Shown: piece after piece, positions 9,332-19,735 of the stretch
How the letters are laid out: each line of letters starts with the position of its first letter
Numbering within the stretch: position 1 is the stretch's first letter
NCBI RefSeq assembly: GCF_025666195.1
Contig: NZ_CP102592.1
Coordinates: forward strand, 620,001 to 684,000
Direction of reading: 5' to 3'
Source: Xanthomonas sp. CFBP 8443
GTDB taxonomy: Bacteria; Pseudomonadota; Gammaproteobacteria; Xanthomonadales; Xanthomonadaceae
Length of the DNA: 64,000 nucleotides
The notes under the pieces: model-generated
Databases searched by the model: none
What the model was told of the DNA's origin: nothing
What the model saw: the letters and a program-made list of their open reading frames with translations, nothing else
Translations under genes and position numbers: made by a program

Positions 9332-9504
9332 GCGCTGCCGGGTTCGCGGCCTATAAAGAATGTCGCAGGCGGCAGCGCTGCCAACGTTCGTGGGCAGGCG
9401 CTGCGGGTCAACTTGAGGCGCGGGCCGATCCGGGCGCTCGCAGTGCTCGCCTAGCTCCGCTGTCATGGGCGCCGAGGCTGAGAAGCGGCGACTGTGCCGA
9501 GCCG

Positions 9505-10014
9505 TCAGGCCACGGCAGGGCGGCGCGCGCCGAGGACGCGGCCGATCAGCATCTGGTGCGCGACCGCGGCCAGCAGCGCGGCGATCGACAGCGCGATCGC
9601 CACCCGGCTGAGCATGCCGCCGAGGTTGCCGGCGTGCTGCAACTGGTCCAGGCGGCCGAAGCGCGACGGATCGGCGTTGGCATAGGCGATCTCCACGGTC
9701 GCGCCGTCGAGCAGCAGCGGCCCGGCCTCGGCGCCGCTGGCCTCGAACGCGCCGCGGTGCAGCCGGCCCTTGCTCTCGAAGACATAGTGGAAGCGGTAAT
9801 GCACCAGCGGCTCGGCATGCGCGCCGAACGCGCCGTCGGCGATCACCGGCACCGTCGCCACCGAGTGGTCGCGCAGGATCGCGCTGGCATGGCGGTAGTC
9901 GCCGAGCAGGTGGTAGAGCAGGGCGCCGCCGCCGAGCGCGAACAGGCTCGCGAACAGCAGGCGCGAGAGCCAGCGGGTCTGTGGCGATGGCAGATGGGTG
10001 GAGCGTGCAGGCAT
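9505..10014 (-). CDS. DUF3592-like membrane protein
   Basis: 169 aa from the ATG at 10014; a longer start at 10038 is possible. One transmembrane helix near the N-terminus (LLFASLFALGGGALLYHLL), a ~80-residue extracytoplasmic beta-rich domain with VHYRFHYVFESKGRLHRGAF and GATVEIAYANADPSRFG, then a second helix (VAIALSIAALLAAVAHQML). This hydrophobic-domain-hydrophobic plan with the Y(x)2NP-like AYANADPS motif is typical of DUF3592. The function is unknown. It stands alone between sugE and coq7. Confidence 0.75.
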   Translation of the reverse strand: MPARSTHLPSPQTRWLSRLLFASLFALGGGALLYHLLGDYRHASAILRDHSVATVPVIADGAFGAHAEPLVHYRFHYVFESKGRLHRGAFEASGAEAGPLLLDGATVEIAYANADPSRFGRLDQLQHAGNLGGMLSRVAIALSIAALLAAVAHQMLIGRVLGARRPAVA

Positions 10015-10208
10015 GATCGGTCGTGAAAGCAGGCGCAAGCGGCAGGGGTGCGGCGCGGTGGTGCGGCGAAGTCGGACGGCGCCGGGATGGAAGCGCCAGT
10101 CGCTGAACAGGATAGGCGGACGTCGGAACCAGTCAGCTTTCGTTCACTTTAACCCGAATGCGCCGGCAATGCCAGCGCGGCACCGGCGGCGCCTGCGCCG
10201 CGGCGCGC

Positions 10209-10853
10209 TCAAAGCCGGTAGGCGACCGCCTTCATCAGCCGCGAGGCGGCGGCCATCAGCGACGGGATCGGCGCCGGCAGCCGCCGCGCGCCGGCCTGTT
10301 CGGCGTGTTCGGCATGGCGCGCCTCGTCGGCTTTCATTACCCGCAGCACGTCGCGGCTGCGCAAATCGGCCGGCGGCAGCGTCTGCAGGTGTTCGTCCAG
10401 GTGCGCCTCGACCTGGCGTTCGGTCTCCACCACGAAGCCCAGGTTCCAGCCGTCGCCGCGCAGCCCGGCCAGGGTGCCGATGGCGTAGCTGCCGGCGTAC
10501 CAGACCGGGTTGAACAGGCTCGGGCGGCTGTCCAGCTCGCGCAGCCGCGCCGCGCACCAGGCCAGGTGGTCGGTCTCTTCCTGCGCCGCTTCCAGCAGGT
10601 GCGCGCGGGTCGCCGGATCTTGGGCGACCGCGGCCTGGCCGAAGTACAGGCCCTGCGCGCAGACCTCGCCGACATGGTTGATGCGCATCAGCCCGGCGGC
10701 ATGGCGGCGTTCGTCCGGTGCCAGCACCACGTCGGCGGTGGCCGCCGCCGGGTAGGGGCGCTGCGCCGGCGGATCGCCGAACACCGTTTCCAGGGCGCGC
10801 TGGGCTTCGACCAGGGCGCGGTCGAGCGGGGTATGCAGGCGGGGAGCCGTCAT
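10209..10853 (-). CDS. coq7: 2-polyprenyl-3-methyl-6-methoxy-1,4-benzoquinone monooxygenase (Coq7)
   Basis: Di-iron hydroxylase of ubiquinone synthesis (C6 step, replacing UbiF). 214 aa. The iron ligands sit in [32 protein letters not shown] and DEARHAEHA, the four-helix-bundle EX(28)EXXH pattern repeated. The start at ATG 10853 gives [14 protein letters not shown]; the open frame upstream to 11018 runs through the rplM promoter and is not coding. It is divergent from rplM. Confidence 0.94.
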   Translation of the reverse strand: MTAPRLHTPLDRALVEAQRALETVFGDPPAQRPYPAAATADVVLAPDERRHAAGLMRINHVGEVCAQGLYFGQAAVAQDPATRAHLLEAAQEETDHLAWCAARLRELDSRPSLFNPVWYAGSYAIGTLAGLRGDGWNLGFVVETERQVEAHLDEHLQTLPPADLRSRDVLRVMKADEARHAEHAEQAGARRLPAPIPSLMAAASRLMKAVAYRL

Positions 10854-10950
10854 CGCGAGGGGCCTGGGGATGGGGGGGCATTCGATTTTCGCCCCGGGCC
10901 GCCGCCATGCCAAGCGCCGACGGCGCTGGGGTCCCGGGCAAGGGACGGAC

Positions 10951-10979
10951 TTGCGCGTGCCGCTGGCGGCGCGTAGAAT
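10951..10979 (+). promoter_or_regulatory. sigma70-type promoter of rplM-rpsI
   Basis: -35 TTGCGC (10951-10956), 17-bp spacer, -10 TAGAAT (10974-10979). The start of transcription would be near 10986, leaving a leader of about 85 nt with a CTTGC-GTTTTT-GCAAG hairpin at its beginning. It is the best core promoter match in the window and is placed as expected for a ribosomal-protein operon. Confidence 0.7.
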
Positions 10980-11069
10980 TCCGCCTCTTGCGTTTTTGCA
11001 AGTCACAACGCGTGGCAAAGTTCAGGCAGCGTCCTGCCGGAATCCGCCCGACCAACCGAGTCTTCTTTA

Positions 11070-11498
11070 ATGAGCACCTTCACCGCTAAGTCCGAGACCG
11101 TCCAGCGCGACTGGTATCTCGTCGACGCCGCCGGCAAAACGCTGGGCCGGCTTTCCACCGAACTGGCCCGCCGTCTGCGCGGCAAGCACAAGCCGGTCTA
11201 TACCCCGCACGTCGATACCGGCGATTACCTGGTGGTGATCAACGCCGAGAAGATCACGGTCACCGGCAACAAGCTCAACGACAAGAAGTACCACCGCTTC
11301 ACCGGCTACATCGGCAACCTGAAGACCGAGACCTTGGCGCAGGCGCTGGAGCGTCACCCCGAGCGCGTCATCGAGATCGCGGTCAAGGGCATGCTGCCGA
11401 AGGGTCCGCTGGGTCGCGCCATGTACCGCAAGCTCAAGGTCTACAAGGGCTCCGAGCATCCGCATACCGCCCAGCAGCCGCAAGTTCTGGATATCTAA
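11070..11498 (+). CDS. rplM: 50S ribosomal protein L13
   Basis: 142 aa, the exact bacterial L13 length. Sequence blocks [38 protein letters not shown] and [18 protein letters not shown] are diagnostic. L13 is an early-assembly protein of the large subunit. It is followed after 2 nt by rpsI, the universal rplM-rpsI pair. Transcribed from the promoter at 10951-10979. Confidence 0.98.
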   Translation: MSTFTAKSETVQRDWYLVDAAGKTLGRLSTELARRLRGKHKPVYTPHVDTGDYLVVINAEKITVTGNKLNDKKYHRFTGYIGNLKTETLAQALERHPERVIEIAVKGMLPKGPLGRAMYRKLKVYKGSEHPHTAQQPQVLDI

Positions 11499-11500
11499 TC

Positions 11501-11893
11501 ATGGCGATCACGCAAAACTACGGCACCGGCCGCCGCAAGTCCTCCACCGCCCGCGTGTTCCTGCGCAAGGGTACCGGCAATATCACCGTCAACAACCGTC
11601 CGCTGGACGAGTTCTTCGGCCGTGAGACCGCGCGCATGATCGTGCGCCAGCCGCTGGAGCTGACCAAGAACACCGAAAGCTTCGACATCTTCGTCACCGC
11701 CGCCGGCGGCGGCACCACCGGCCAGGCCGGTGCGATCCGCCTGGGCATCGCCCGCGCGCTGGTCGAGTACGACGAAACCCTGAAGTCCGAGCTGCGCAAG
11801 GCCGGCTTCATGACCCGCGACGCCCGCGAAGTCGAGCGCAAGAAGGTCGGTCTGCACAAGGCCCGCCGCGCGACCCAGTTCTCCAAGCGCTGA
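11501..11893 (+). CDS. rpsI: 30S ribosomal protein S9
   Basis: 130 aa. [20 protein letters not shown] at the start and the basic tail RRATQFSKR that reaches the P-site tRNA are the S9 signatures, along with [19 protein letters not shown]. It is coupled to rplM and ends at a strong terminator. Confidence 0.98.
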   Translation: MAITQNYGTGRRKSSTARVFLRKGTGNITVNNRPLDEFFGRETARMIVRQPLELTKNTESFDIFVTAAGGGTTGQAGAIRLGIARALVEYDETLKSELRKAGFMTRDAREVERKKVGLHKARRATQFSKR

Positions 11894-11942
11894 TCCACCG
11901 CGCCTGGCGAGGAATCCTTCGGGATTCCCCTGGGAAGTACGC

Positions 11943-11968
11943 AAAAGCCCGGCCCCGGCCGGGCTTTT
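11943..11968 (+). terminator. bidirectional intrinsic terminator after rpsI
   Basis: AAAAGCCCGGC-CCCG-GCCGGGCTTTT: 11-bp perfect stem including A/T tracts on both sides, so it can end transcription from either strand. It sits 49 nt after the rpsI stop. Confidence 0.9.
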
Positions 11969-12238
11969 GTCGTTTGGGTCCGACGGCAGCGGCGGTCGCA
12001 AGCCAAGCCGTGCTCTGCGTCGCCTCGATCTCGTGGTCGTTGGTTCGGCGCGCCTGTACTCAGCTCCATGCCGGTGCTGTCTTCTGCTTGAGTGTTGCCA
12101 TCAGTCGCGCGTGGTTCTACTGCTGCGGATCTAGCGATGCATCAGTAGCGCGGTCGGCTGCATAGCAATCGCCGTTCGCGGGAAGGCGTTCGCAGCTCGG
12201 CGCTGTTTTCATATGACATGCGCACCGAGCGTCTGGTG

Positions 12239-12265
12239 AAAAGCCCCCTTGGAGTCCAAGGGGGC
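12239..12265 (-). terminator. minus-strand intrinsic terminator
   Basis: GCCCCCTTGG-AGT-CCAAGGGGGC is a perfect 10-bp stem. On the minus strand it is followed by TTTT (12242-12239). It would end a transcript running on from tRNA-Gln. Confidence 0.6.
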
Positions 12266-12305
12266 GCGCCGACAGGCGCGGGGATGTGGAGAGGGAAGGC
12301 CGGGG

Positions 12306-12355
12306 CCCACACCTTGCGCAGCAAGGTGTGGGGCGCAGGCGCAAAGCGCCTGCGC
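12306..12355 (-). other. two adjacent perfect hairpins downstream of tRNA-Gln
   Basis: Stem 1: 11 bp, 12306-12316 with 12322-12332 (core CACACCTTG, loop CGCAG). Stem 2: 10 bp, 12333-12342 with 12346-12355 (GCGCAGGCGC, loop AAA). They are contiguous, lie between two terminator-like hairpins, and encode no protein. They could be part of a structured RNA on the minus strand. Confidence 0.5.
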
Positions 12356-12364
12356 GAACCCGCA

Positions 12365-12420
12365 GCCAAACACCAAAAAAAAGGCCGATCTTTCGATCGG
12401 CCTTTTTTTTGGTGTTTGGC
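12365..12420. terminator. 26-bp perfect inverted repeat with A8/T8 tracts, overlapping the tRNA-Gln 3' end
   Basis: Arms 12365-12390 and 12395-12420 are exact complements around a TTTC loop. The core GGCCGATC stem is flanked by A8 and T8, making a bidirectional intrinsic terminator, and the outer GCCAAACACC arm extends the match. The right arm includes the CCA end and discriminator base of tRNA-Gln (12417-12420), so an unprocessed transcript could pair the tRNA 3' end into the hairpin. Confidence 0.85.
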
Positions 12421-12491
12421 TGCCCCGGATGGATTCGAACCACCGAATGCCTGAGTCAGAGTCAGGTGCCTTACCGCTTGGCGACGGGGCA
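12417..12491 (-). tRNA. tRNA-Gln (anticodon CTG)
   Basis: 75 nt including encoded CCA. The acceptor stem is TGCCCCG/CGGGGCA, the D arm contains GCCAAGCGGTAAGGC, the anticodon arm is CCTGA-CTCTGAC-TCAGG (anticodon CTG, reading CAG), and the T arm is GGTGG-TTCGAAT-CCATC. Discriminator G then CCA. Second gene of a tRNA-Met to tRNA-Gln minus-strand unit. Confidence 0.93.
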
Positions 12492-12535
12492 ATGTCGCAG
12501 ATCGCAATTATCGCACGCCTGCTGCGTGGACACCA

Positions 12536-12612
12536 TGGTGGCTATGGGTGGACTCGAACCACCGACCCCAGCATTATGAGTGCTGTGCTCTAACCGGCTG
12601 AGCTACATAGCC
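12536..12612 (-). tRNA. tRNA-Met (anticodon CAT, elongator type)
   Basis: 77 nt including encoded CCA. Acceptor GGCTATG/CATAGCC, D arm AGCTCAGCCGGTTAGAGC, anticodon arm CAGCA-CTCATAA-TGCTG, T arm GGTGG-TTCGAGT-CCACC, discriminator A. The fully paired first base pair and the absence of the three anticodon-stem G:C pairs point to the elongator, not the initiator. 44 nt upstream of tRNA-Gln. Confidence 0.93.
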
Positions 12613-12626
12613 TTGGTGAACCGCCA

Positions 12627-12655
12627 ATTCTTATAGCAAATCGGACGGCTGTCAA
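12627..12655 (-). promoter_or_regulatory. probable promoter of the tRNA-Met/tRNA-Gln unit
   Basis: On the minus strand TTGACA (12655-12650), 17 nt, then AAGAAT (12632-12627), about 15 nt before the mature tRNA-Met 5' end. An overlapping TATAAG gives only a 14-bp spacer. Confidence 0.5.
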
Positions 12656-12732
12656 CGGGTTTTTGCCGCGCTTGTGGCCCGGCCGCAGCCATGGCAGAGT
12701 CGGAGCCAGTAGATTTTTCAGGAGTCCGCATC

Positions 12733-13344
12733 GTGATCGATCCGGACGGTTATCGACCGAACGTTGGCATCGTGCTGATGCGGCCGGACGGTCAGGTGTT
12801 CTGGGCACGTCGCGTGCGCCGGGATGGCTGGCAGTTCCCGCAAGGTGGCATGAATACCGACGAGACCCCGGTCGAGGCCATGTACCGCGAGTTGCGTGAA
12901 GAGACCGGGCTGTTGCCCGAGCATGTCGAAGTGCTCGGAGCCACGCCTGGCTGGCTGCGCTATCGGCTGCCCAGCCGCGCCATCCGCCGCAACGAACGCC
13001 AGGTGTGCATCGGCCAGAAGCAGGTCTGGTTCCTGCTGCAGATGCGCTGCGACGAGAGCCAGTTGAACCTGGAGCTGACCGAGACGCCGGAGTTCGACCA
13101 TTGGCGCTGGGTCGACTTCTGGTATCCGGTGGAGCACGTGGTGCTGTTCAAGCGCGGCGTCTACGCGCGGGCGCTGCGCCACCTGGCGCCGCTGGCGCAG
13201 AGCATCGCCGGGCCGGGCATCCGTGCCATGCCGACCCTGGCGCAGGAGGCGTGGATGCCCGGCAACACCGCCGGCCACGAGCGCCCGCGCAAGCGTCCAC
13301 GCAAGCGTGGCGGGCCTTGGGTGGCCCGTATTAATAACGATTAA
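12733..13344 (+). CDS. rppH: RNA pyrophosphohydrolase
   Basis: Removes pyrophosphate from 5'-triphosphate mRNA to trigger decay. 203 aa from a GTG at 12733, preceded by AGGAG; the resulting [16 protein letters not shown] is the family N-terminus, whereas an upstream ATG at 12691 lacks support. The Nudix box runs [31 protein letters not shown] and [16 protein letters not shown] are RppH-specific. The C-terminal tail [12 protein letters not shown] is basic, as in xanthomonad homologues, and may contact RNA. Confidence 0.93.
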   Translation: MIDPDGYRPNVGIVLMRPDGQVFWARRVRRDGWQFPQGGMNTDETPVEAMYRELREETGLLPEHVEVLGATPGWLRYRLPSRAIRRNERQVCIGQKQVWFLLQMRCDESQLNLELTETPEFDHWRWVDFWYPVEHVVLFKRGVYARALRHLAPLAQSIAGPGIRAMPTLAQEAWMPGNTAGHERPRKRPRKRGGPWVARINND

Positions 13345-13353
13345 CGCCCGGAA

Positions 13354-13382
13354 TTGACAACCATTCTCACTTTGGTTTGAAT
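13354..13382 (+). promoter_or_regulatory. promoter overlapped by a Fur-like box, upstream of the bfd-like gene
   Basis: -35 TTGACA (13354-13359), 17-bp spacer, -10 TTGAAT (13377-13382). The sequence TTGACAACCATTCTCAC (13354-13370) matches the Fur-type palindrome ATGAGAAC-N-ATTCTCAT well in its right half and moderately in its left. A repressor there would cover the -35 and spacer. This predicts iron-repressed expression of the bfd-like gene. Confidence 0.55.
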
Positions 13383-13425
13383 GGCGGCCAGGCGCAGTCC
13401 GCGCCGCCCGCCGCCGAACGCCATC

Positions 13426-13635
13426 GTGTACGTCTGCATCTGCAATGGGGTCACCGATCGTCAGATCCGCGAAGCCGCCGACGCCGGCTGCCGCACCGTG
13501 TCCGAACTGACCATGCGCACCGGCTGCGGGGCCACCTGCGGCTCGTGCCTGGACATGGCCGGCGATCTGCTGGAACGCGCGCTGCTGCGCGACCTGCCGC
13601 TGCCCGTGCTGGGTGGCCTGGCCCGCGCCGCCTGA
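13426..13635 (+). CDS. bacterioferritin-associated ferredoxin (Bfd-like, [2Fe-2S])
   Basis: About 69 aa from GTG 13426. Cysteines form a C-x-C (YVCICNGV) and a C-x2-C-type cluster in TGCGATCGSC, the [2Fe-2S] ligand set of Bfd/NirB-type BFD domains. Bfd donates electrons to bacterioferritin to release stored iron. I chose the GTG because family members start just before YVCICNGV and because an upstream ATG at 13381 overlaps the predicted -10 element. It is followed by bfr on the same strand, the classic bfd-bfr pairing, with a 113-nt gap. Confidence 0.87.
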   Translation: MYVCICNGVTDRQIREAADAGCRTVSELTMRTGCGATCGSCLDMAGDLLERALLRDLPLPVLGGLARAA

Positions 13636-13748
13636 GCCGCGCGCCGCCGCCGCGCGGATGCGCAGCGGGATGATCACGATTCGCGTTCCTTCACGGCGGT
13701 GGCCGATTCGCTAAAGTCTGCGCTTTCCAGGCATTAGCGAGCACTGCG

Positions 13749-14219
13749 ATGAAGGGCGACAGCAAGGTCATCGAGTTCCTCAACAAGGTCCTCTACAACG
13801 AGTTGACCGCGATCAACCAGTACTTCCTGCACGCCAAAATGCTGAAGAACTGGGGGCTGAAGGAACTGGCCGAACACGAGTACAAGGAATCGATCGACGA
13901 GATGAAGCACGCCGACAAGTTGGCGGACCGCATCCTGTTCCTCGAGGGGCTGCCCAACTTCCAGGCCCTGGGCAAGCTGCGCATCGGCGAGAACCCGAAG
14001 GAAATCCTCGAGTGCGACCTGGCCCTGGAGCGGGACGGCACCACCACCTTGCGCGACGGCATCGCCTACGCCGAGTCGATCCAGGACTACGTCAGCCGCC
14101 AGTTGCTGGCCGACATCCTGGAGTCGGAGGAAGAGCACATCGATTGGCTGGAAACCCAGCTCGATCTGATCGGCCGCATCGGCGAGCCGAACTACCTGCT
14201 GACCAAGCTCGAGGACTGA
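13749..14219 (+). CDS. bfr: bacterioferritin
   Basis: 156 aa, standard length. The haem ligand Met52 lies in [10 protein letters not shown]. Ferroxidase-centre residues Glu18 ([10 protein letters not shown]), Glu51, His54 and the later Glu/His in [10 protein letters not shown] are present. It forms 24-subunit iron-storage shells. It probably works with the upstream Bfd-like ferredoxin for iron release. Confidence 0.96.
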   Translation: MKGDSKVIEFLNKVLYNELTAINQYFLHAKMLKNWGLKELAEHEYKESIDEMKHADKLADRILFLEGLPNFQALGKLRIGENPKEILECDLALERDGTTTLRDGIAYAESIQDYVSRQLLADILESEEEHIDWLETQLDLIGRIGEPNYLLTKLED

Positions 14220-14301
14220 GCGGCGCATTGCCGCTGGCCGTGTTGTGGTCTGTACTCGGGCGGCCTCGCCAAGCGTCAGGTCGCCCACGGAGGCTGGCAT
14301 C

Positions 14302-14383
14302 CCTGTAGGAGCGGCTTCAGCCGCGACAGATCCTATGGGTAGCTCCGGATAGGGCCTGTCGCGGCTAAAGCCGCTCCTACAGG
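14302..14383. repeat. REP-like inverted repeat pair (GGAGCGGCTTCAGCC type)
   Basis: Left arm CCTGTAGGAGCGGCTTCAGC... and right arm ...AAAGCCGCTCCTACAGG form a ~27-bp imperfect palindrome around a ~28-nt loop (TCCTATGGGT...). The same unit recurs near 37.29 kb, in half form near 27.44 kb, and in variants near 49.27, 50.92 and 62.17 kb. It lies between the convergent bfr and hybrid-kinase genes and may also stop transcription. Confidence 0.85.
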
Positions 14384-14396
14384 AGACAACGGCCGT

Positions 14397-16955
<2,559 letters not shown>

Positions 16956-16957
16956 CG

Positions 16958-18868
16958 CTACAGCACCGCGTTCTGGAAATCGAAGTTCAGTTCGTCGCCG
17001 ACCGATTGCACCAGGTTGCCCTGGATGAAATCGACCCCGCCCATCCACATCGCCGCGGCGGCCTGCGCTTCCTCGATCTGCTGGCCGATGATCATCAGCC
17101 CGGCGCGGTGCGCCAGGTCGATCGTGGCGCGCAACTGGTCGCGCAGTCCGGCATCGGCATGCGCATTGGCGAAACGCGCCGACAGGCGCAGGTAGCCCAG
17201 CGGCAGCTGGCCGAGCAGCGCCTCGTTTTCGGCGCCGGGTTCGAACTGGCTGAGGCAGAACTGCACGCCCAGCGGCATCAGCCGGGCGCAGAACTGCTGC
17301 AGGGTCACCGTGTGGATCAGCGCGTCGTCCAGGCGCAGGTCGATCACCAGCGAGGTGCCGGTGACGCCGCGGCGGCCGATCGCCTCGACCAGCCAGTCGG
17401 CGAAGGCGCCGCGCGCCAGCGTGCGCGAGGACTGCGACACGAACAGGCGCAGCGGCGGCGTGGCGTGCTGGTACAGGTGCAGCAGGCCGAGCGCGTGGTC
17501 CAGCACCTGCTGGTCGAGGTCGGCGATGCGCCCGCCGGCCTCGGCCGCGGGCAGCACCTGCCCGGCCGACAGCAGGGTGCCGTCGCGCTGGCGCAGGCGC
17601 AGCAGCACCTGGTACTGCGCGGTGTCGCCGCCGGCGACGGCGACGATCGGCTGGTAGGCCGGTTCCAGCTGGCCTTCGAACATCGCGATGCGACCCAGGT
17701 CCTCTTCCTCGCGCGGCGGCGCGTACGCGGCCACGCCCTGCGGATGCAGGCGCGCCTGCAGCGCGGTGCGCTCGACCGCTTCCAGCGCGCTGCCGGCGTC
17801 TTCGAACCCTTGCGCCAGGTCGGCGTAGCCGATCGCGCAGCGCAGGTGCACCGCTTCGTCCTCGCGCAGCGGGAAGGCATGGTTGGCCAGCGCTTCGCGC
17901 AGGGCCTGGGCGCGCTGCCGCAGCGCGTCCAGATCGTCGCCCTGGGCCAGCAGCAGGAAGCTGTTGTCGTTGAGCCGGGCCAGCGGCTGCGGCGCGGTGA
18001 CGCTGGCCAGGCGGCGCCCGGCCTGGGTCATCAGGCGTTCGAACGCGGCATAGCCGTAGCGCTCGCGCAGGCCCAGCGCGCTGGCGACCTCGATGAAGAA
18101 CAGGCCGCCGCCGCGGGTGCGCAGCGACTCGCCGAGCAGCTGCAGCACGTGGCTGCGGGTCGGCAGGCCGGTCTCGGGATTGTTCAGCGGCACGCCGTCG
18201 CTGGCGCTCTGTTGCGCCTGCTGGCGCGCGCGGCGGATGCGGTTGGAGACGGCGGCGATCAGGTGCCGCGGCCGGATCGGCTTGGTCAGGAAATCGTCGG
18301 CGCCGCTGTCGAGCACTTCGTACTGCAGTTCCGGATCCGGGTCGCCGGTCAGGAACACGATCGGCAGCAACTGGTGCTGCGGTTGCTGGCGGATCAGCGC
18401 GGTCAGGCGCATGCCGTCCAGGCCGGGCATGTGCAGGTCCATCAGGATCAGATCGGGCCGGTACTCGGCGATCGCCTGCTGCACGCCTTCGGCCTGCATC
18501 TCCACCTGCGCCTGCATGCCGGCGCCGTGCAGCACGCTCTGCGCGAACAGGGCCTGCGAGCGGTCGTCCTCGACGATCAGGATCCGGTACGGCGCGTCCA
18601 GCGGCTGCGGCGGCGCGGTGGCGGCGTTCGGCGTCTCCGTCGCGCCTGGCGGACTCGGCGCCACGTCGGCGGCGGCCTGGTGGTCGGTGGCCGGCGCTGC
18701 AGCGTCCTGCGCGTTCGGTGCCGCAGCGGGCGCCGTCACTTCTTGCGCCTCGGGCACGGCATCGGCGGCCCAGCGGCGCCAGTAGTGCGGCGGCGGGGTT
18801 TCGGCACGGACGTTGCGCGAACGCGGGTCGTCGCGGCTGGGAGGCGGTGCGGTGTCTCTGGCGGCCAT
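16958..18868 (-). CDS. response regulator with degenerate GGDEF and EAL domains
   Basis: 636 aa. Residues ~1-90 are a Pro/Ala-rich low-complexity region, then a complete receiver (ILIVEDDRSQ, DLILMDLHMPG with the phospho-Asp, FLTGD, TKPIR). The GGDEF region has LNDNSF at the signature position, so it should not make c-di-GMP. The EAL region has YQVLLRLR where ExLxR is expected, and lacks an evident catalytic DDFG loop, so phosphodiesterase activity is unlikely. This is the plan of c-di-GMP receptor proteins such as FimX, without its PAS domain. ATG 18868 has an AGGA ribosome site; 18895 is an alternative. It probably receives phosphate from the kinase encoded just downstream. Confidence 0.85.
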   Translation of the reverse strand: MAARDTAPPPSRDDPRSRNVRAETPPPHYWRRWAADAVPEAQEVTAPAAAPNAQDAAAPATDHQAAADVAPSPPGATETPNAATAPPQPLDAPYRILIVEDDRSQALFAQSVLHGAGMQAQVEMQAEGVQQAIAEYRPDLILMDLHMPGLDGMRLTALIRQQPQHQLLPIVFLTGDPDPELQYEVLDSGADDFLTKPIRPRHLIAAVSNRIRRARQQAQQSASDGVPLNNPETGLPTRSHVLQLLGESLRTRGGGLFFIEVASALGLRERYGYAAFERLMTQAGRRLASVTAPQPLARLNDNSFLLLAQGDDLDALRQRAQALREALANHAFPLREDEAVHLRCAIGYADLAQGFEDAGSALEAVERTALQARLHPQGVAAYAPPREEEDLGRIAMFEGQLEPAYQPIVAVAGGDTAQYQVLLRLRQRDGTLLSAGQVLPAAEAGGRIADLDQQVLDHALGLLHLYQHATPPLRLFVSQSSRTLARGAFADWLVEAIGRRGVTGTSLVIDLRLDDALIHTVTLQQFCARLMPLGVQFCLSQFEPGAENEALLGQLPLGYLRLSARFANAHADAGLRDQLRATIDLAHRAGLMIIGQQIEEAQAAAAMWMGGVDFIQGNLVQSVGDELNFDFQNAVL

Positions 18869-18909
18869 CGCGTCTTTATCCTGGTGCACGCGCAATTATG
18901 CGATGAAGT

Positions 18910-19542
18910 TCACGAAGGCAGGGAGCCGTCCCGGTTCGGCCTGGCCATGACGACGTCCGCGGGCACCGCCAGCAGGCGGCGCACCCCGCGCCACAGGGTG
19001 CGCCACACCCACCACACCAGCAGCGCTCCCAGCACGCTGGCGCCCAGCACTACGATCAACGCCAGCCACGGATGCGCCAGGGCCAGCGCCAGCGTGGCGA
19101 TCACCACCGAATCCTCGGTCAGCGAGGCGATCCAGTTGCTGGCCGGTTCCGGCGAGGTGTTCAGCAATGCGCGCGAACCGGACTTCAGCACATGGCTGGT
19201 GAGCGCGATGCCGGCGCCGGTGGCCAGCGCGCCGGCGCCGAGCTGGCCGTCCGGCGACAGTGTGGCCGCGGCCAGGAACGCGCCGGCGGGGATCCGGGTC
19301 AGGGTCTGCAGCAGGTCCCACACCGAGTCCACGCCGGGGATCTTGTCGGCGAAGAATTCGGCCAGGGCCAGCGCGCCGGAGGTGCCGAGCACCCACCACG
19401 ACTCGGTCGCCTGCAGCGCCTGCGGCAGGTCCAGCCAGCCGAGCAGGCCGGCCATGCCGACCCCGAACACGGTCAGGTAGACGCGGATGCCGGCCAGCCA
19501 GGCCAGCAGGATGCCGATTACGAAGAGGTGGGCGTCGGTCAT
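18910..19542 (-). CDS. DUF4126 membrane protein
   Basis: 210 aa with five or six hydrophobic segments. The N-terminal GILLAWLAGIRVYLTVFGVGMAG and FFADKIPGVDSVWDLLQTLTRIPAGAFLAA are the conserved DUF4126 blocks. No biochemical function is established for the family. It lies 41 nt upstream of the REC-EAL gene on the same strand, so it could be the first gene of that operon, though its product has no clear signalling domain. Confidence 0.85.
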   Translation of the reverse strand: MTDAHLFVIGILLAWLAGIRVYLTVFGVGMAGLLGWLDLPQALQATESWWVLGTSGALALAEFFADKIPGVDSVWDLLQTLTRIPAGAFLAAATLSPDGQLGAGALATGAGIALTSHVLKSGSRALLNTSPEPASNWIASLTEDSVVIATLALALAHPWLALIVVLGASVLGALLVWWVWRTLWRGVRRLLAVPADVVMARPNRDGSLPS

Positions 19543-19735
19543 GGCGAGGCGCTCCTGGGCGCGCGCGTGTGGCGGCCACTATCGGCCAAGCGTGCGGCGA
19601 AGGCCAGCATGGGGCGCGCCGCTGCGCTGGCGGCGATTGGTCCGGCGCCGGTCGGGAGCCTGGCTTACACTAGCTGGCCGGCCGAACCCCCGCGAGGATC
19701 GACGCCGCTGCCGCCTCGGTGGCGCGGCTTTGACG

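Larger units (their letters stand above)
11894..12416. other. gap between rpsI and tRNA-Gln filled with hairpins
   Basis: No protein gene is supported. It holds the rpsI terminator, about 270 bases of unstructured AT-richer sequence (around 11975-12240), and then four consecutive perfect hairpins from 12239 to 12420 that are listed separately. Confidence 0.5.

Noticed and set aside
10854..11018. N-terminal extension of Coq7
   Set aside because: The extension is arginine/proline-rich without family similarity and covers the rplM promoter; ATG 10853 gives the family start.
10987..11069. L13-type autoregulatory leader upstream of rplM
   Set aside because: Only a short 5-bp hairpin is seen; known L13 leader motifs are from Firmicutes and I cannot match them here.
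12142..12593. Several small ORFs across the tRNA region
   Set aside because: They overlap two clear tRNA genes and terminator hairpins on either strand and have no coding support.
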